From the NCBI RefSeq assembly GCF_003852525.1, contig NZ_QAJL01000003.1, forward strand, positions 427,343 to 491,342: 64,000 nt of DNA, in the 5' to 3' direction. The notes under the pieces were generated by a model that was given only the letters and a program-made list of their open reading frames with translations, did not search any database and was not told the origin of the DNA. A program made the position numbers and the translations under genes. Source of the DNA: Pedobacter sp. KBW06 (lineage in GTDB: Bacteria > Bacteroidota > Bacteroidia > Sphingobacteriales > Sphingobacteriaceae). Shown here piece after piece: positions 27,727 through 36,374 of the stretch (within the stretch, counting starts at the first letter, position 1; each line of letters starts with the position of its first letter).

Positions 27727-28638
27727 TCAGATCTGGAAGGTACTTCCTTCCTGAGCCAGCTGAGTATTTTCAAAAGCCGACATGGCTTCCTCCAATAGCT
27801 GCTGTAAGGTCTTGTATCTGGAAGAAAAGTGTCCGATGAGCAATTTCCTTGCTCCGGTCGTTATCGCCGTCTCAGCGGCCTGTAAAGCGGTCGTATGGTG
27901 TGTTTGATTGGCCCGTTCCAGCATTTCATGTAAGAAGGTTGCTTCATGGTACAGGGTGTTACAATCTTTGATCTCTTCGAAATAGCTGCCATCACAAAGG
28001 GTATCCGAACAATAAGCATACTTTCTGGGCTCATCTGAGTCGGTGGTATAGTCCTTGTTCAGGAGTATTGTTCCGTCTGGTAAGGTCAGGTCTACCCCTC
28101 TTTTCAGTAAAGGGTAATATTCCAGCGGGATGTTTTCTTCTTCGAGCTTTTCCACGATCACTTTGCGCAACCGTTTCTTTTCTGTGAAGACGAAGCCCGT
28201 ACAGGGAATCCTGTGATTCAGCACAATCGTAGATACGCTCAGGTCTGAATTTTCAAAGATCAGCCGGGGTTCATCCGCAGTGATGGCTACAAATTCCAAA
28301 GGGTACCGGAGGATGGTTTCAGAATGTTTAAACTGAAGGTCCAGAATCTCCATCAAAGCTGCAGGACCAAAGATTTTAATCGGTTTTATTCTTCCATTCA
28401 AATGCATGGTAGAAAGCAAACCGATCAATCCGAAATAATGATCTCCGTGAAGGTGGCTGATGAATACAAAATCTATTTTACTTGCTTTAAAACCATACTT
28501 GATCAATTGCTGCTGGGTTCCTTCCCCGCAGTCGATCAGGTAAAATTTCTCATTACAGTTTAGAAGCTGGGCACTTGGATTTCTATTGTATACGGGTGTG
28601 GCAGAACTGCTGCCTAAAATGGTAACCTCAAACTTCAT
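27727..28638 (-). CDS. rnz: Ribonuclease Z
   Basis: A 303-residue metallo-beta-lactamase-fold endonuclease that removes the 3' trailer of tRNA precursors. The motif SHLHGDHYFGLIGLLSTM carries the zinc ligands, and the family segments FVFTEKKRLRKVIVEKL, YCSDTLCDGSYFEEI, ATFLHEM and KLLIGHFSSRY follow in order. Length is standard for the short form. The start overlaps the stop of the upstream STAS gene by one base (TAATG), which suggests translational coupling. Confidence 0.95.
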   Translation of the reverse strand: MKFEVTILGSSSATPVYNRNPSAQLLNCNEKFYLIDCGEGTQQQLIKYGFKASKIDFVFISHLHGDHYFGLIGLLSTMHLNGRIKPIKIFGPAALMEILDLQFKHSETILRYPLEFVAITADEPRLIFENSDLSVSTIVLNHRIPCTGFVFTEKKRLRKVIVEKLEEENIPLEYYPLLKRGVDLTLPDGTILLNKDYTTDSDEPRKYAYCSDTLCDGSYFEEIKDCNTLYHEATFLHEMLERANQTHHTTALQAAETAITTGARKLLIGHFSSRYKTLQQLLEEAMSAFENTQLAQEGSTFQI

Positions 28639-29024
28639 TAACCTTTATCTACGCTCCCCAACAATTCTTTCTCAATTTCTTCCATAAAAATCAGGTCTTC
28701 TGCTTCGTTCAGTTTCGACACGATGGTCAGCGACTGATCCAGGTTAGACATTTCCAGTATTTTAGCAACAACGCCATTTATTCCGGTAAGGATAAACAAG
28801 CCATTTGCTTTTTTACATAGACGGTCTCCTACCAGTAAACTGCTCAGGTCCTGAGAATCATTGCATTCTTTTACGGCTGATAAATCCAGAACGATGTTAT
28901 GGTAACCTTCTGCGTTCAATAAAATGAACTCAGATTTTAACTTAGGGGTATTGTCATTGGTGAACTTAGATTCTCTAAGCTTAAGAACAACATACTTTTC
29001 GTGCTTGTCAACTGAAAATTTCAT
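28638..29024 (-). CDS. STAS-domain protein (anti-sigma factor antagonist-like)
   Basis: A 128-residue single-domain protein. The STAS fold is suggested by YVVLKLRESKFTNDNTPKLK, then IVLDLSAVKECNDSQDLSSLLVG, where the Ser of NDS or DLSS would be the phosphorylation site, and GLFILTGINGVVAKILEMS. Such proteins bind anti-sigma kinases or act in partner switching. No kinase or sigma gene is nearby. The stop codon overlaps the rnz start, a pairing seen in other Bacteroidota (recalled, not checked). Confidence 0.82.
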   Translation of the reverse strand: MKFSVDKHEKYVVLKLRESKFTNDNTPKLKSEFILLNAEGYHNIVLDLSAVKECNDSQDLSSLLVGDRLCKKANGLFILTGINGVVAKILEMSNLDQSLTIVSKLNEAEDLIFMEEIEKELLGSVDKG

Positions 29025-29138
29025 GATATTGATTTATTTATTTGTGTTGCTAAAGTAATTAATTTTATCTGTTTTAGTAAGGATTGACTGAATAATTCCT
29101 TCAGAAAGGATGCAATCCGGTTTGGCGGGTTGATATAA

Positions 29139-29171
29139 CGGTCGTCATCCGATGGTTAGGAATGACGACCG
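29139..29171 (-). terminator. Perfect 10-bp hairpin after purC
   Basis: CGGTCGTCAT at 29139-29148 pairs exactly with ATGACGACCG at 29162-29171 across a 13-base loop, 20 bp past the purC stop. There is no T tract on the minus strand, so it may slow or protect the transcript end and not terminate by itself. Confidence 0.5.
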
Positions 29172-29190
29172 CTGATTTTAAAAACAGGTT

Positions 29191-30144
29191 TTAGTTTGCT
29201 AAAAGCCCGTTTAAAGAATTGACTACATTTTCTTCAATTCGCTGCAGCACATCTGCGCTTTCGTTTTTAACGAAGGTATCGCCGGTGATCTGCTCATAAA
29301 GCTCAATATAACGCTCTGAGATAGAGTTTACAATTTCCGGAGTCATCACCGGGATGCTTTGTCCGTCTTTACCCTGGAAACCGTTTTCGATTAACCATTT
29401 ACGGACAAACTCTTTTGACAATTGTTTCTGAGGCTCATCTGCTGCCTGTCTGTCTGCATATCCTTCCGCATAAAAATAACGGGAAGAGTCCGGGGTATGG
29501 ATTTCATCGATCAGGAAGATCTCTGCACCTACTTTTCCGAATTCATATTTGGTATCTACCAGGATCAGTCCACGTTCTGCGGCCATTTGTGCACCACGCT
29601 CATAAAGGGCATAGGTATAGGCTTCCAGCTGTGTATAATCTTCAAGGGATACGATTCCCTGGGCTAAAATATCTGCTCTGGAGATGTCTTCATCATGACC
29701 TACCGCCGCTTTTGTAGTTGGGGTGATGATGGGCTGAGGCAGTTTATCATTTTCTTTCAATCCTTCCGGCAAAGCCACTCCGCAAACGCTGCGTCTGCCT
29801 GCACTGTATTCTCTCCAGGCATGTCCTGCAAGATAACCTCTCACCACCATTTCCACCTTAAAAGGCTCACAGATCCTTCCAACAGTCACCATTTCATCCG
29901 GAACAGCGATTACCCAGTTAGGGACAATATCTTTCGTTGCACTCAGGAATTTTGCGCCGATCTGGTTCAGCACCTGTCCTTTAAAAGGAATCGCTTCCGG
30001 CAACACCACATCAAATGCAGAGATCCTGTCGGTTACGACCATGGCCATAAACTCGTTATTGATCGTGTATACGTCACGCACTTTTCCCTTGTAAAAATTG
30101 GTTTGCTTTGGAAAGCTAAAATTTGTTTCTTTAATTGCTGTCAT
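29191..30144 (-). CDS. purC: Phosphoribosylaminoimidazole-succinocarboxamide synthase
   Basis: A 317-residue enzyme of purine synthesis that ligates aspartate to CAIR using ATP. The ATG at 30144 is used; the longer frame would begin with TTG. Family motifs are YKGKVRDVYTI, VVTDRISAFDVVLPEAIPFKG, VVRGYLAGHAWREYSAGR, KAAVGHDEDISRADI and LVDTKYEFGK. The length and C-terminal extension match the long SAICAR synthase seen in Bacteroidota, not the 240-residue type. It is 37 bp downstream of the phoH gene on the same strand. Confidence 0.95.
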   Translation of the reverse strand: MTAIKETNFSFPKQTNFYKGKVRDVYTINNEFMAMVVTDRISAFDVVLPEAIPFKGQVLNQIGAKFLSATKDIVPNWVIAVPDEMVTVGRICEPFKVEMVVRGYLAGHAWREYSAGRRSVCGVALPEGLKENDKLPQPIITPTTKAAVGHDEDISRADILAQGIVSLEDYTQLEAYTYALYERGAQMAAERGLILVDTKYEFGKVGAEIFLIDEIHTPDSSRYFYAEGYADRQAADEPQKQLSKEFVRKWLIENGFQGKDGQSIPVMTPEIVNSISERYIELYEQITGDTFVKNESADVLQRIEENVVNSLNGLLAN

Positions 30145-30181
30145 GGTATTTGCCAAAGAGCTGTTGTTATTTGTTCTTAAA

Positions 30182-31159
30182 TTATTGGATATCGCCGTAG
30201 GCTTTTAAAATTCTTTTTACCAGTTTGTGCCGCACTACATCTTCCCCCGTCAGGTAAATAATTTCAATACCGGGAATATCATCTAAGATCCGCAGGGCAT
30301 TGTGCAGTCCGGACATTTGTTTCTTAGGCAAATCGATCTGGGTAATGTCGCCCGTTACAATAAACTTGGCAGATGGTCCCATCCGGGTGAGGAACATTTT
30401 CAGCTGAAGGTCAGTTGAGTTCTGGGCCTCATCGAGGATCACAAAACAGTTATCCAGGGTTCTTCCACGCATGAAAGCCAGCGGGGCGATCTCTATGGTT
30501 CTGTTTTCCAGATAAAGTTTCAGTTTCTCTGCCGGGATCATATCATCCAGTGCATCGTATAACGGACGAAGGTATGGATCTACTTTTTCCTTCAGGTCGC
30601 CCGGCAAAAAGCCCAGGCTCTCCCCTGCTTCTACCGCAGGTCTGGTTAAAATGATCCTTTTAATTTCTTTATTTTTCAGTGCTCTTACGGCAAGTGCCAC
30701 TGCAGTATAGGTTTTTCCTGTTCCGGCAGGGCCGATGGCAAAAAGTACATCATTTTTCACGATGCTGTCTACCATACGTCTCTGGTTGGCTGTTCTGGCT
30801 TTCACCATTAAACCATTTGTCCCGAATACGATCACCTCACCACCGCCACCCGCAGAAGCCACAGCAGGCTTTTCGGCCGTGCCATTTTCTGAGGCAGGTG
30901 TTGCTTTTTTTGAAACGAGGATAGATTCTACATCACTGGCCGTTAATGTGCTATACTGCTCCAGCTGATTCAGCAACAGCGTATATTTCTGCTCAAAAAC
31001 TTTAAGCTCTTTCTCATCACCCAATACTTTCACTTCATTGCCCCTGGCCACAACTTTAAGCTTCGGAAAAGCATTCTTAATGATCTCGTAATGCTCATTG
31101 TTTGCTCCCCAAAACTGTACCGGATCTACCGATTCTAATGTTAATTTAAGTTCGTTCAA
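30182..31159 (-). CDS. PhoH-family ATPase
   Basis: A 325-residue cytoplasmic protein. The N-terminal region (1-110) contains a KH-like RNA-binding segment, and the PhoH ATPase domain follows with Walker A GPAGTGKTYTA and Walker B FVILDEAQN, plus TGDITQIDLP and GVRF-like GIEIIYLTGEDVVRH. PhoH-type proteins are linked to RNA metabolism. The only start that keeps the usual N-terminus MNELKLTLESVDP is a TTG at 31159. It is divergent from the SAM hydrolase gene, with a perfect inverted repeat in the gap. Confidence 0.93.
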   Translation of the reverse strand: MNELKLTLESVDPVQFWGANNEHYEIIKNAFPKLKVVARGNEVKVLGDEKELKVFEQKYTLLLNQLEQYSTLTASDVESILVSKKATPASENGTAEKPAVASAGGGGEVIVFGTNGLMVKARTANQRRMVDSIVKNDVLFAIGPAGTGKTYTAVALAVRALKNKEIKRIILTRPAVEAGESLGFLPGDLKEKVDPYLRPLYDALDDMIPAEKLKLYLENRTIEIAPLAFMRGRTLDNCFVILDEAQNSTDLQLKMFLTRMGPSAKFIVTGDITQIDLPKKQMSGLHNALRILDDIPGIEIIYLTGEDVVRHKLVKRILKAYGDIQ

Positions 31160-31196
31160 AATATTGTTTTTTAGATAGAGGTGTATATTTTGATAT

Positions 31197-31260
31197 AAAA
31201 ATTGAATATTTGTACGCGATTTGCCGCTTACGCAAGATTAAGAATAAATATTCAATTTTT
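31197..31260. repeat. Perfect 15-bp inverted repeat in the phoH / SAM hydrolase gap
   Basis: AAAAATTGAATATTT at 31197-31211 is matched exactly by its reverse complement at 31246-31260, ending one base before the ATG of the plus-strand gene. The 34-base spacer is more GC rich. It could be a two-site operator for both divergent genes or an RNA hairpin that hides the start codon of the plus gene. Confidence 0.75.
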
Positions 31261-31261
31261 A

Positions 31262-32041
31262 ATGGCCATTATTACATTAACGACAGATTTAGGTTCAAAA
31301 GATTTTTACCAGGCTGCCCTCAAAGGCAGTATCCTGAGTATCTTACCTACGGCCAATATTGTTGATGTGACACATGAAGTTCCATCTTTCAATATTTCTT
31401 ATGCGGCATTCGTTTTAAAGAACGTGTATCCTTATTTTCCTAAAGGTACTGTGCACCTGATCGGTATCGATTCTGTGTTCAGTGAAAACACGAGATATAT
31501 TGCCCTGAAATACAAAGACCATTACTTCGTGGGTGCAGACAACGGCATCTTCTCTTTGCTATTTGAAGAGATGCCCGATGAGATCGTGGAGCTGAACATC
31601 ATGCAGGACCTGAAGTACCTTCATTTTCCTTTGGTGGATATCTTTGTGAAAGCGGCCATCCACCTTGCCAAAGGCGGCAGGCTGAGGGACATCGGAATGC
31701 CGACCGACAGTGTAGAGGAGCGCATGCTGCTAAACCCTGTGATTGAGCGTGATATCATCCGTGGAAGTGTGATTTACATCGACACTTTTTCCAACGTCAT
31801 CACCAATATCACCAAAGAATTGTTCACGAAGATTCAGCGGAACCGGGACTTCACTTTGTACTTCAGAAAGAGTGAAACGATTACCCAGCTGAGCTGGCAT
31901 TACAATGAGGTTCCTGAAGGAGAGAAACTCTGTCTTTTTGGCATCAGTAACCACCTGGAAATTGCCATCAACAAGGGAAAAGCCAGCGGTTTACTCGGTT
32001 TACACCTGAGCGATATTGTCAGGGTTGAATTTCATCCTTAA
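31262..32041 (+). CDS. SAM hydroxide adenosyltransferase (DUF62 family)
   Basis: A 259-residue enzyme of the fluorinase/chlorinase superfamily. The ATG at 31262 (MAIITLTTDLGSKDFY) fits the family start; the longer frame from a TTG at 31202 is inside the inverted repeat. Family features are TTDLGSKDFYQAALKGSI, DVTHEVPSF, GTVHLIGIDSVF and VGADNGIFSLLF. These proteins hydrolyse S-adenosylmethionine to adenosine and methionine in most bacteria. Cellular role is not settled; salvage or SAM balance is likely. Confidence 0.9.
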   Translation: MAIITLTTDLGSKDFYQAALKGSILSILPTANIVDVTHEVPSFNISYAAFVLKNVYPYFPKGTVHLIGIDSVFSENTRYIALKYKDHYFVGADNGIFSLLFEEMPDEIVELNIMQDLKYLHFPLVDIFVKAAIHLAKGGRLRDIGMPTDSVEERMLLNPVIERDIIRGSVIYIDTFSNVITNITKELFTKIQRNRDFTLYFRKSETITQLSWHYNEVPEGEKLCLFGISNHLEIAINKGKASGLLGLHLSDIVRVEFHP

Positions 32042-32052
32042 AAAATAATTTC

Positions 32053-32337
32053 ATGCTGATCCGTCTGGTAAAAATGCATTTCTCCCCTGCTTTTGTGGCA
32101 GAGTTTAAAGAAACCTTCAAAACTGTACAACCCAAAATCGCCGCATTTAAAGGCTGCAGCGCCGTTCAATTGTTGCAGGACACTCTAGACCCCAATGTGT
32201 TCTTTACCATCAGCCACTGGGCAGATGAACAGCATCTGGAGGATTACCGCCGGTCGCTCCTCTTCCGGGAAACCTGGGCCCTGGTCAAACCCAACTTCCA
32301 GTCTAAAGCTGAGGCATGGAGTTTGCTGAGTCCTTAG
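32053..32337 (+). CDS. Antibiotic biosynthesis monooxygenase (ABM)-like small protein
   Basis: A 94-residue ferredoxin-like fold protein. LIRLVKMHFSPAFVAEFKETF at the start, and FFTISHWADEQHLEDYRRSLLFRETW in the second half, match the ABM family, which includes small monooxygenases and stress proteins that act as dimers. The gene sits 11 bp after the SAM hydrolase gene. The substrate is unknown. Confidence 0.85.
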   Translation: MLIRLVKMHFSPAFVAEFKETFKTVQPKIAAFKGCSAVQLLQDTLDPNVFFTISHWADEQHLEDYRRSLLFRETWALVKPNFQSKAEAWSLLSP

Positions 32338-32348
32338 AAACACATAGA

Positions 32349-32858
32349 ATGATCAAAAATTTATTGCTTCTCCTGCTACTTGGATTTGGTTTCCGGGCAG
32401 CTGCTTTTCAAAGTGACACCAGTGCCTATCAGATTCAGCGTTTAAAGATCAACGGATTGCTCGCAGAGCGCAGCCAGCGTTTTGGGTTATATGACCAGAG
32501 TTTAGATGCAAGGACCGGAATTTTCGGCTTTCAGACCAAAGGAGACATTAAGAACTCCAATGAAATCCTGCGTCAGATTGTGCTCAACGACAACAACATC
32601 TTCAAGGAGCTTAAAATACTGATGGATTATAAAGATCAGGAGGTGAAAGACGTGATTAGCACCGCCAATACCACCAACAGCAGAATTCAGGCTTACATGC
32701 TCTCCATCAAGAAATTACAGGACCAGAATCAGTTCCTTAAAAAGGAAGCACAGCGGGCAGAAAAAGGCAAAACCTTTTATGTTTATGCGATTATATTTTT
32801 GGCATTGGCACTTGGCGGAACGGTCTTTGTACTGCTTAAGAAAATGAAGAAGATTTAA
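32349..32858 (+). CDS. Exported coiled-coil protein with C-terminal membrane anchor
   Basis: About 169 residues from the ATG at 32349 (a longer frame from 32316 overlaps the previous gene). The signal peptide MIKNLLLLLLLGFGFRAAAFQ is followed by a helical, coiled-coil-prone region (35-140) with FQTKGDIKNSNEILRQIVLNDN, and a transmembrane helix (about 142-162, FYVYAIIFLALALGGTVFVLL) before a basic tail KKMKKI. Most of the protein should lie outside the cytoplasm. It is found in Sphingobacteriaceae-like neighbourhoods, but I do not know a function. Confidence 0.78.
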   Translation: MIKNLLLLLLLGFGFRAAAFQSDTSAYQIQRLKINGLLAERSQRFGLYDQSLDARTGIFGFQTKGDIKNSNEILRQIVLNDNNIFKELKILMDYKDQEVKDVISTANTTNSRIQAYMLSIKKLQDQNQFLKKEAQRAEKGKTFYVYAIIFLALALGGTVFVLLKKMKKI

Positions 32859-32859
32859 G

Positions 32860-33006
32860 ATGAGAACATGGCTTTTCAAAATGCTGGCGAAGGTCAATAA
32901 AATGGTCCTTCCCAGCCTGTATAAAAAGGACCCAATGAAGCTCAGTACGCTCCAGAAAGCGATACTCGGTTACCGGTATTGGGTCCTGACCAATTCGCTC
33001 CGCTAG
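32860..33006 (+). CDS. 48-residue conserved-type small basic protein
   Basis: The ATG at 32860 is one base past the previous stop and the frame ends with TAG at 33006, overlapping by four bases the stop of the convergent DUF1015 gene. The product starts MRTWLFKMLAKVNKMVLP, has KLSTLQKAILGYRYWVLTNSL at its end, and is rich in Lys and aliphatic residues. Very short proteins of this pattern (LAKLNKxxLPS, then ILGYRxxVTxNAL) are widespread in Bacteroidota and have been annotated as SsrA-binding protein, probably wrongly. This is recalled, not searched. Function unknown. Confidence 0.72.
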   Translation: MRTWLFKMLAKVNKMVLPSLYKKDPMKLSTLQKAILGYRYWVLTNSLR

Positions 33007-34247
33007 TTAAAATAGCTCGTCAGCAGTCCGACCAGGAATTTCGGCTCTACCCAGGTCGATTTCGGAGGCATTACCCCATCTGCTTCTGCAACCGCGATCA
33101 CCTGTGCGACAGAAGTAGGAAATAAGGTAAAAGCAATGGCGAACAGCCCGTTATCTACTTTATTTTGCAAGGCAAGGACATCTGTTCTTCCCCCCTCAAA
33201 AGTGATCCTGGCATCTGTTCTCGGATCTTTAATTCCCAACAGCGGCTCCAGAATAAAATTCTGTAAGATACTGACATCCAACACCGACACCGGATCATTG
33301 GCATCATAGATGGAAGGCTTAGGACTTAAAACATACCATTGGCCCTGAAAATACATTCCGATTTTATGCAACGCTCCGGGTTTCACCGGCAGTTCCGATG
33401 TTTCGACTTCAAAACAACCGTTCAGCGCCTCCATAAATTGCTCCGCAGTCCATGTTCCCAGATCCCGCACCAGTCTGTTAAATTCCAGTACCTTCACCTC
33501 AGTTGTATTCATATAGACTGTCGTGAAGTAGTTGTAGAGTTCTGAGCCATTGTGCTTATCTCCATTCAAAACCTGCTTCTGCAGGCCCATTTTAGCCATA
33601 GAGGCTGCTCTGTGGTGACCATCTGCGATGTATACCGAAGGTATGGCCTGAAATGCGGCCACCATTTTCTCCAGATCTTCACTTTCGCTGATTGCCCATA
33701 TGCGATGCCGGCTCTGGTCTGCAAAAGTAAAATCAAGGTCAGGATTTAGCGCGGTATATTTTGCGGTCAGTTCGTCAATCAGCTGATTAGGATGATAGGT
33801 AATCAGGACAGGGTTGGCGTCCAGTCCGGTTTGCTGTAAATAATCAGCCAGCAGTTTTTCCCTGCGTTCAACAGTAGATTCGTGTTTTTTAATCCTTCCT
33901 TCCAGGTAATCATGAATGTGTGTCAATGTCCAGATTCCCGTCTGACATAAGCCATCGTGTTCCACCTGGTACACATAAATTGCCGGTTGAGTTTCTTTTA
34001 CCAGGTATTGATGCTCCAGAAAGCCTTCGAAATTTTCCGCAATCTTCTTAAAGATCAGCTCCTGTCTGGTTCCCCTGAGGTATGGATTGTCCAGTTCCGG
34101 ATTAATAAGGTGCAGGAAACTGCAGTTATTTTCGGACGCAATTAAGCGGGCTTCACCCGTTCCATAGTTTTCCAACGGACGGGTTACCACCTTTGACTGG
34201 AGGTGTACTGCAGGTTTTAATCCGCAGAAAGGCTTTATATTTGGCAT
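33003..34247 (-). CDS. DUF1015 family protein
   Basis: About 414 residues from the ATG at 34247 (MPNIKPFCGLKPA); a GTG at 34271 lies inside the terminator hairpin of serA and is not used. Typical DUF1015 segments are KPFCGLKP, RLIASENNCSFLHLINPEL, AIYVYQVEHDG, YIADGHHRAASM and NYFTTVYMNTTEVKVLEFNRLVRDL. No enzyme function is proven for this family. It commonly sits beside serA and serC, as here, which suggests a link to serine metabolism. Next upstream, serA and serC lie on the same strand. Confidence 0.92.
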   Translation of the reverse strand: MPNIKPFCGLKPAVHLQSKVVTRPLENYGTGEARLIASENNCSFLHLINPELDNPYLRGTRQELIFKKIAENFEGFLEHQYLVKETQPAIYVYQVEHDGLCQTGIWTLTHIHDYLEGRIKKHESTVERREKLLADYLQQTGLDANPVLITYHPNQLIDELTAKYTALNPDLDFTFADQSRHRIWAISESEDLEKMVAAFQAIPSVYIADGHHRAASMAKMGLQKQVLNGDKHNGSELYNYFTTVYMNTTEVKVLEFNRLVRDLGTWTAEQFMEALNGCFEVETSELPVKPGALHKIGMYFQGQWYVLSPKPSIYDANDPVSVLDVSILQNFILEPLLGIKDPRTDARITFEGGRTDVLALQNKVDNGLFAIAFTLFPTSVAQVIAVAEADGVMPPKSTWVEPKFLVGLLTSYFN

Positions 34248-34264
34248 AGGATGGATTGGGAAAT

Positions 34265-34291
34265 GAGGCACCCTTTTCGTTCGGGTGCCTC
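34265..34291 (-). terminator. Terminator hairpin after serA
   Basis: GAGGCACCC at 34265-34273 pairs exactly with GGGTGCCTC at 34283-34291, nine bases after the serA stop. Only a short ATTT follows on the minus strand, so termination into the DUF1015 gene may be partial. Confidence 0.65.
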
Positions 34292-34299
34292 ATTAAAAG

Positions 34300-35250
34300 C
34301 TATTTATTAAAATGCTCAATAATTAATGTAGCAAGTTCAACACCGATACGCTCCTGCGCTTCGTTTGTTGCCGCACCGATATGCGGTGTTAAAGAGATCT
34401 TTGCATGTTGTAAGATCGCAGTGGAAGGTGTAGGTTCGTTATCGAACACATCTAAACCTGCAAAAGCAACTTTACCACTATCTAAAGCAGCGATCAATGC
34501 CGCTTCGTCTATCGTTCCACCTCTTGAACAGTTCACCACACCCACACCGGCTTTCATTTTTTCAAATTCTTCGGCACCTAAGATTGGCTTGTCTGCAAAT
34601 GGGGTATGTAAGCTGATGAAATCGCTATTGCTGATCACCTCTTCCAGGGAAACTGTTTTCACCGGAATGTCTACTTTAATACCACCCTGAAGGTTTAGCG
34701 TCAGGTTTCCTTCAAAAGGGAAAAGATCATAAGCCAGGACATTCATTCCCAGGCCTAAAGCTACTGTAGCTGTTTCTCTTCCGATTCTGCCGAAACCGAT
34801 GATACCGATCGTTTTACCTCTCAGTTCCACCCCTTTGGCATATGCTTTTTTCAACGCGTTGAATTTAGTATCTCCTTCAACAGGCATTTTTCTGTTGGCA
34901 TCCTGTAAGAAACGAACACCGGTGAATAAATGTGCAAATACCAGTTCTGCTACAGAAAGTGAAGAAGCTGCCGGCGTATTGATTACTGCCAGGCCTTTGC
35001 CTCTTGCATAGTCTACATCAATATTGTCCATTCCTACCCCGCCTCTACCGATCAGTTTCAGGTTTGGACATTGATCGATCAGTTCCTGGCGTACTTTTGT
35101 TGCGCTACGTACCGTAATCGCATCGTAATTCTGTAAAGCATCAGCTAATTTATCCTGGGCAACAGTTTCTGTATCTACAACAAAACCTGCCTGCTCTAAC
35201 ATGGATTTACCGATGGGATCTATTCCATCGTTTGCAAGTATCTTAATCAT
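34300..35250 (-). CDS. serA: D-3-phosphoglycerate dehydrogenase
   Basis: A 316-residue NAD-dependent enzyme that starts serine synthesis by oxidising 3-phosphoglycerate. The ATG at 35250 is used; the preceding codon is TTG. The Rossmann motif is TIGIIGFGRIGRETATVALG, with the D-isomer-specific dehydrogenase signature VVNCSRGGTIDEAALIAAL and the catalytic His in LTPHIGAATNEAQ. The protein lacks the C-terminal ACT domain of long SerA enzymes, so serine feedback by that domain is unlikely. It is 11 bp downstream of serC. Confidence 0.95.
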   Translation of the reverse strand: MIKILANDGIDPIGKSMLEQAGFVVDTETVAQDKLADALQNYDAITVRSATKVRQELIDQCPNLKLIGRGGVGMDNIDVDYARGKGLAVINTPAASSLSVAELVFAHLFTGVRFLQDANRKMPVEGDTKFNALKKAYAKGVELRGKTIGIIGFGRIGRETATVALGLGMNVLAYDLFPFEGNLTLNLQGGIKVDIPVKTVSLEEVISNSDFISLHTPFADKPILGAEEFEKMKAGVGVVNCSRGGTIDEAALIAALDSGKVAFAGLDVFDNEPTPSTAILQHAKISLTPHIGAATNEAQERIGVELATLIIEHFNK

Positions 35251-35261
35251 CAATTTATATT

Positions 35262-36326
35262 TTATTGGTGTTTTTCAGCAAAAATCTGCATTAATTCAAT
35301 TAAAGTATGTACGCTGGTAATAGGCAGCGCGTTGTACATCGAAGCTCTGAAACCGCCCACACTTCTGTGGCCTTTAATGCCTTCGATGCCATTTTCTTCG
35401 GCGAACTTCAGGAAAGGTTTTTCCAGTTCCGGGTTTTCCATCACGAAGCAGATGTTCATTCTTGAACGGTCTTCTACTGCACAGGTACCTTTGAACAATG
35501 GATTTCTATCAATCTCCGTATATAAAGCTTTCGCTTTGGCAATGTTTTCTTTTTCAATTTCCGCTACGCCACCTTTAGATTTCAACCATCTCAGGTTCAG
35601 CATCGCTACATAAATAGAGAATACCGGCGGGGTATTGTACATAGAACCACCTTCGATATGCACTTTATAATCCAGCATAGAAGGGATTTTTCTACCTGTT
35701 TTACCTAAGATCTCGTCTTTCACGATCACTACAGTTAAACCGGCAGGGCCGATATTTTTCTGTGCACCGGCATAGATCAGGTCGTACTGAGCTACATCAA
35801 TTACACGGCTCATGATGTCTGAGGACATGTCACAAACTACAGGAACTTTTGTTTCAGGCAGGCTGAACATCTCTGTTCCATAAATGGTGTTGTTCGAGGT
35901 GCAGTGGAAATAAGCACTATCTTCAGGGATACTATAGTCTTTAGGAATAAAGGTATAGTTCGATGATTTTGAGGAACCTACAATGTTTGCAGTTCCAAAA
36001 GTAGCGACTTCTTTAATCGCTTTGTTTGCCCATACTCCTGTCTCCAGGTAACTGGCTGTTTGGCCTTCAGGCAACAGGTTCATAGGAACCATTGCAAATT
36101 GCAAACTCGCACCACCTTGTAAAAAGAGAACGGAATAACCGGCAGGAACATTTAACAATTCTTTAACCAACTTCCCGGCCTCTTCAACTACACCTTCAAA
36201 TTCAGGTGTGCGGTGAGAGATCTCCAGAATAGACAAGCCGTCTTTAAAATCAAGTACTGCTTGTGATGCTTGCTTGAAAACTTCCTGTGGTAGGATACAG
36301 GGTCCAGCGCCGAAATTATGTCTCAT
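35262..36326 (-). CDS. serC: Phosphoserine aminotransferase
   Basis: A 354-residue PLP enzyme of class V that converts phosphohydroxypyruvate to phosphoserine. The start MRHNFGAGPCILPQEV is the family N-terminus. The PLP lysine lies in YAGAQKNIGPAG, and GGFRASMYNA near the C-terminus contacts the substrate phosphate. Length is normal. It heads the serC-serA-DUF1015 group on the minus strand. Confidence 0.96.
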   Translation of the reverse strand: MRHNFGAGPCILPQEVFKQASQAVLDFKDGLSILEISHRTPEFEGVVEEAGKLVKELLNVPAGYSVLFLQGGASLQFAMVPMNLLPEGQTASYLETGVWANKAIKEVATFGTANIVGSSKSSNYTFIPKDYSIPEDSAYFHCTSNNTIYGTEMFSLPETKVPVVCDMSSDIMSRVIDVAQYDLIYAGAQKNIGPAGLTVVIVKDEILGKTGRKIPSMLDYKVHIEGGSMYNTPPVFSIYVAMLNLRWLKSKGGVAEIEKENIAKAKALYTEIDRNPLFKGTCAVEDRSRMNICFVMENPELEKPFLKFAEENGIEGIKGHRSVGGFRASMYNALPITSVHTLIELMQIFAEKHQ

Positions 36327-36374
36327 TTTTATGTTATTTTTATTAGTTGTAAATGTAATATTTTCTATGGTTTA

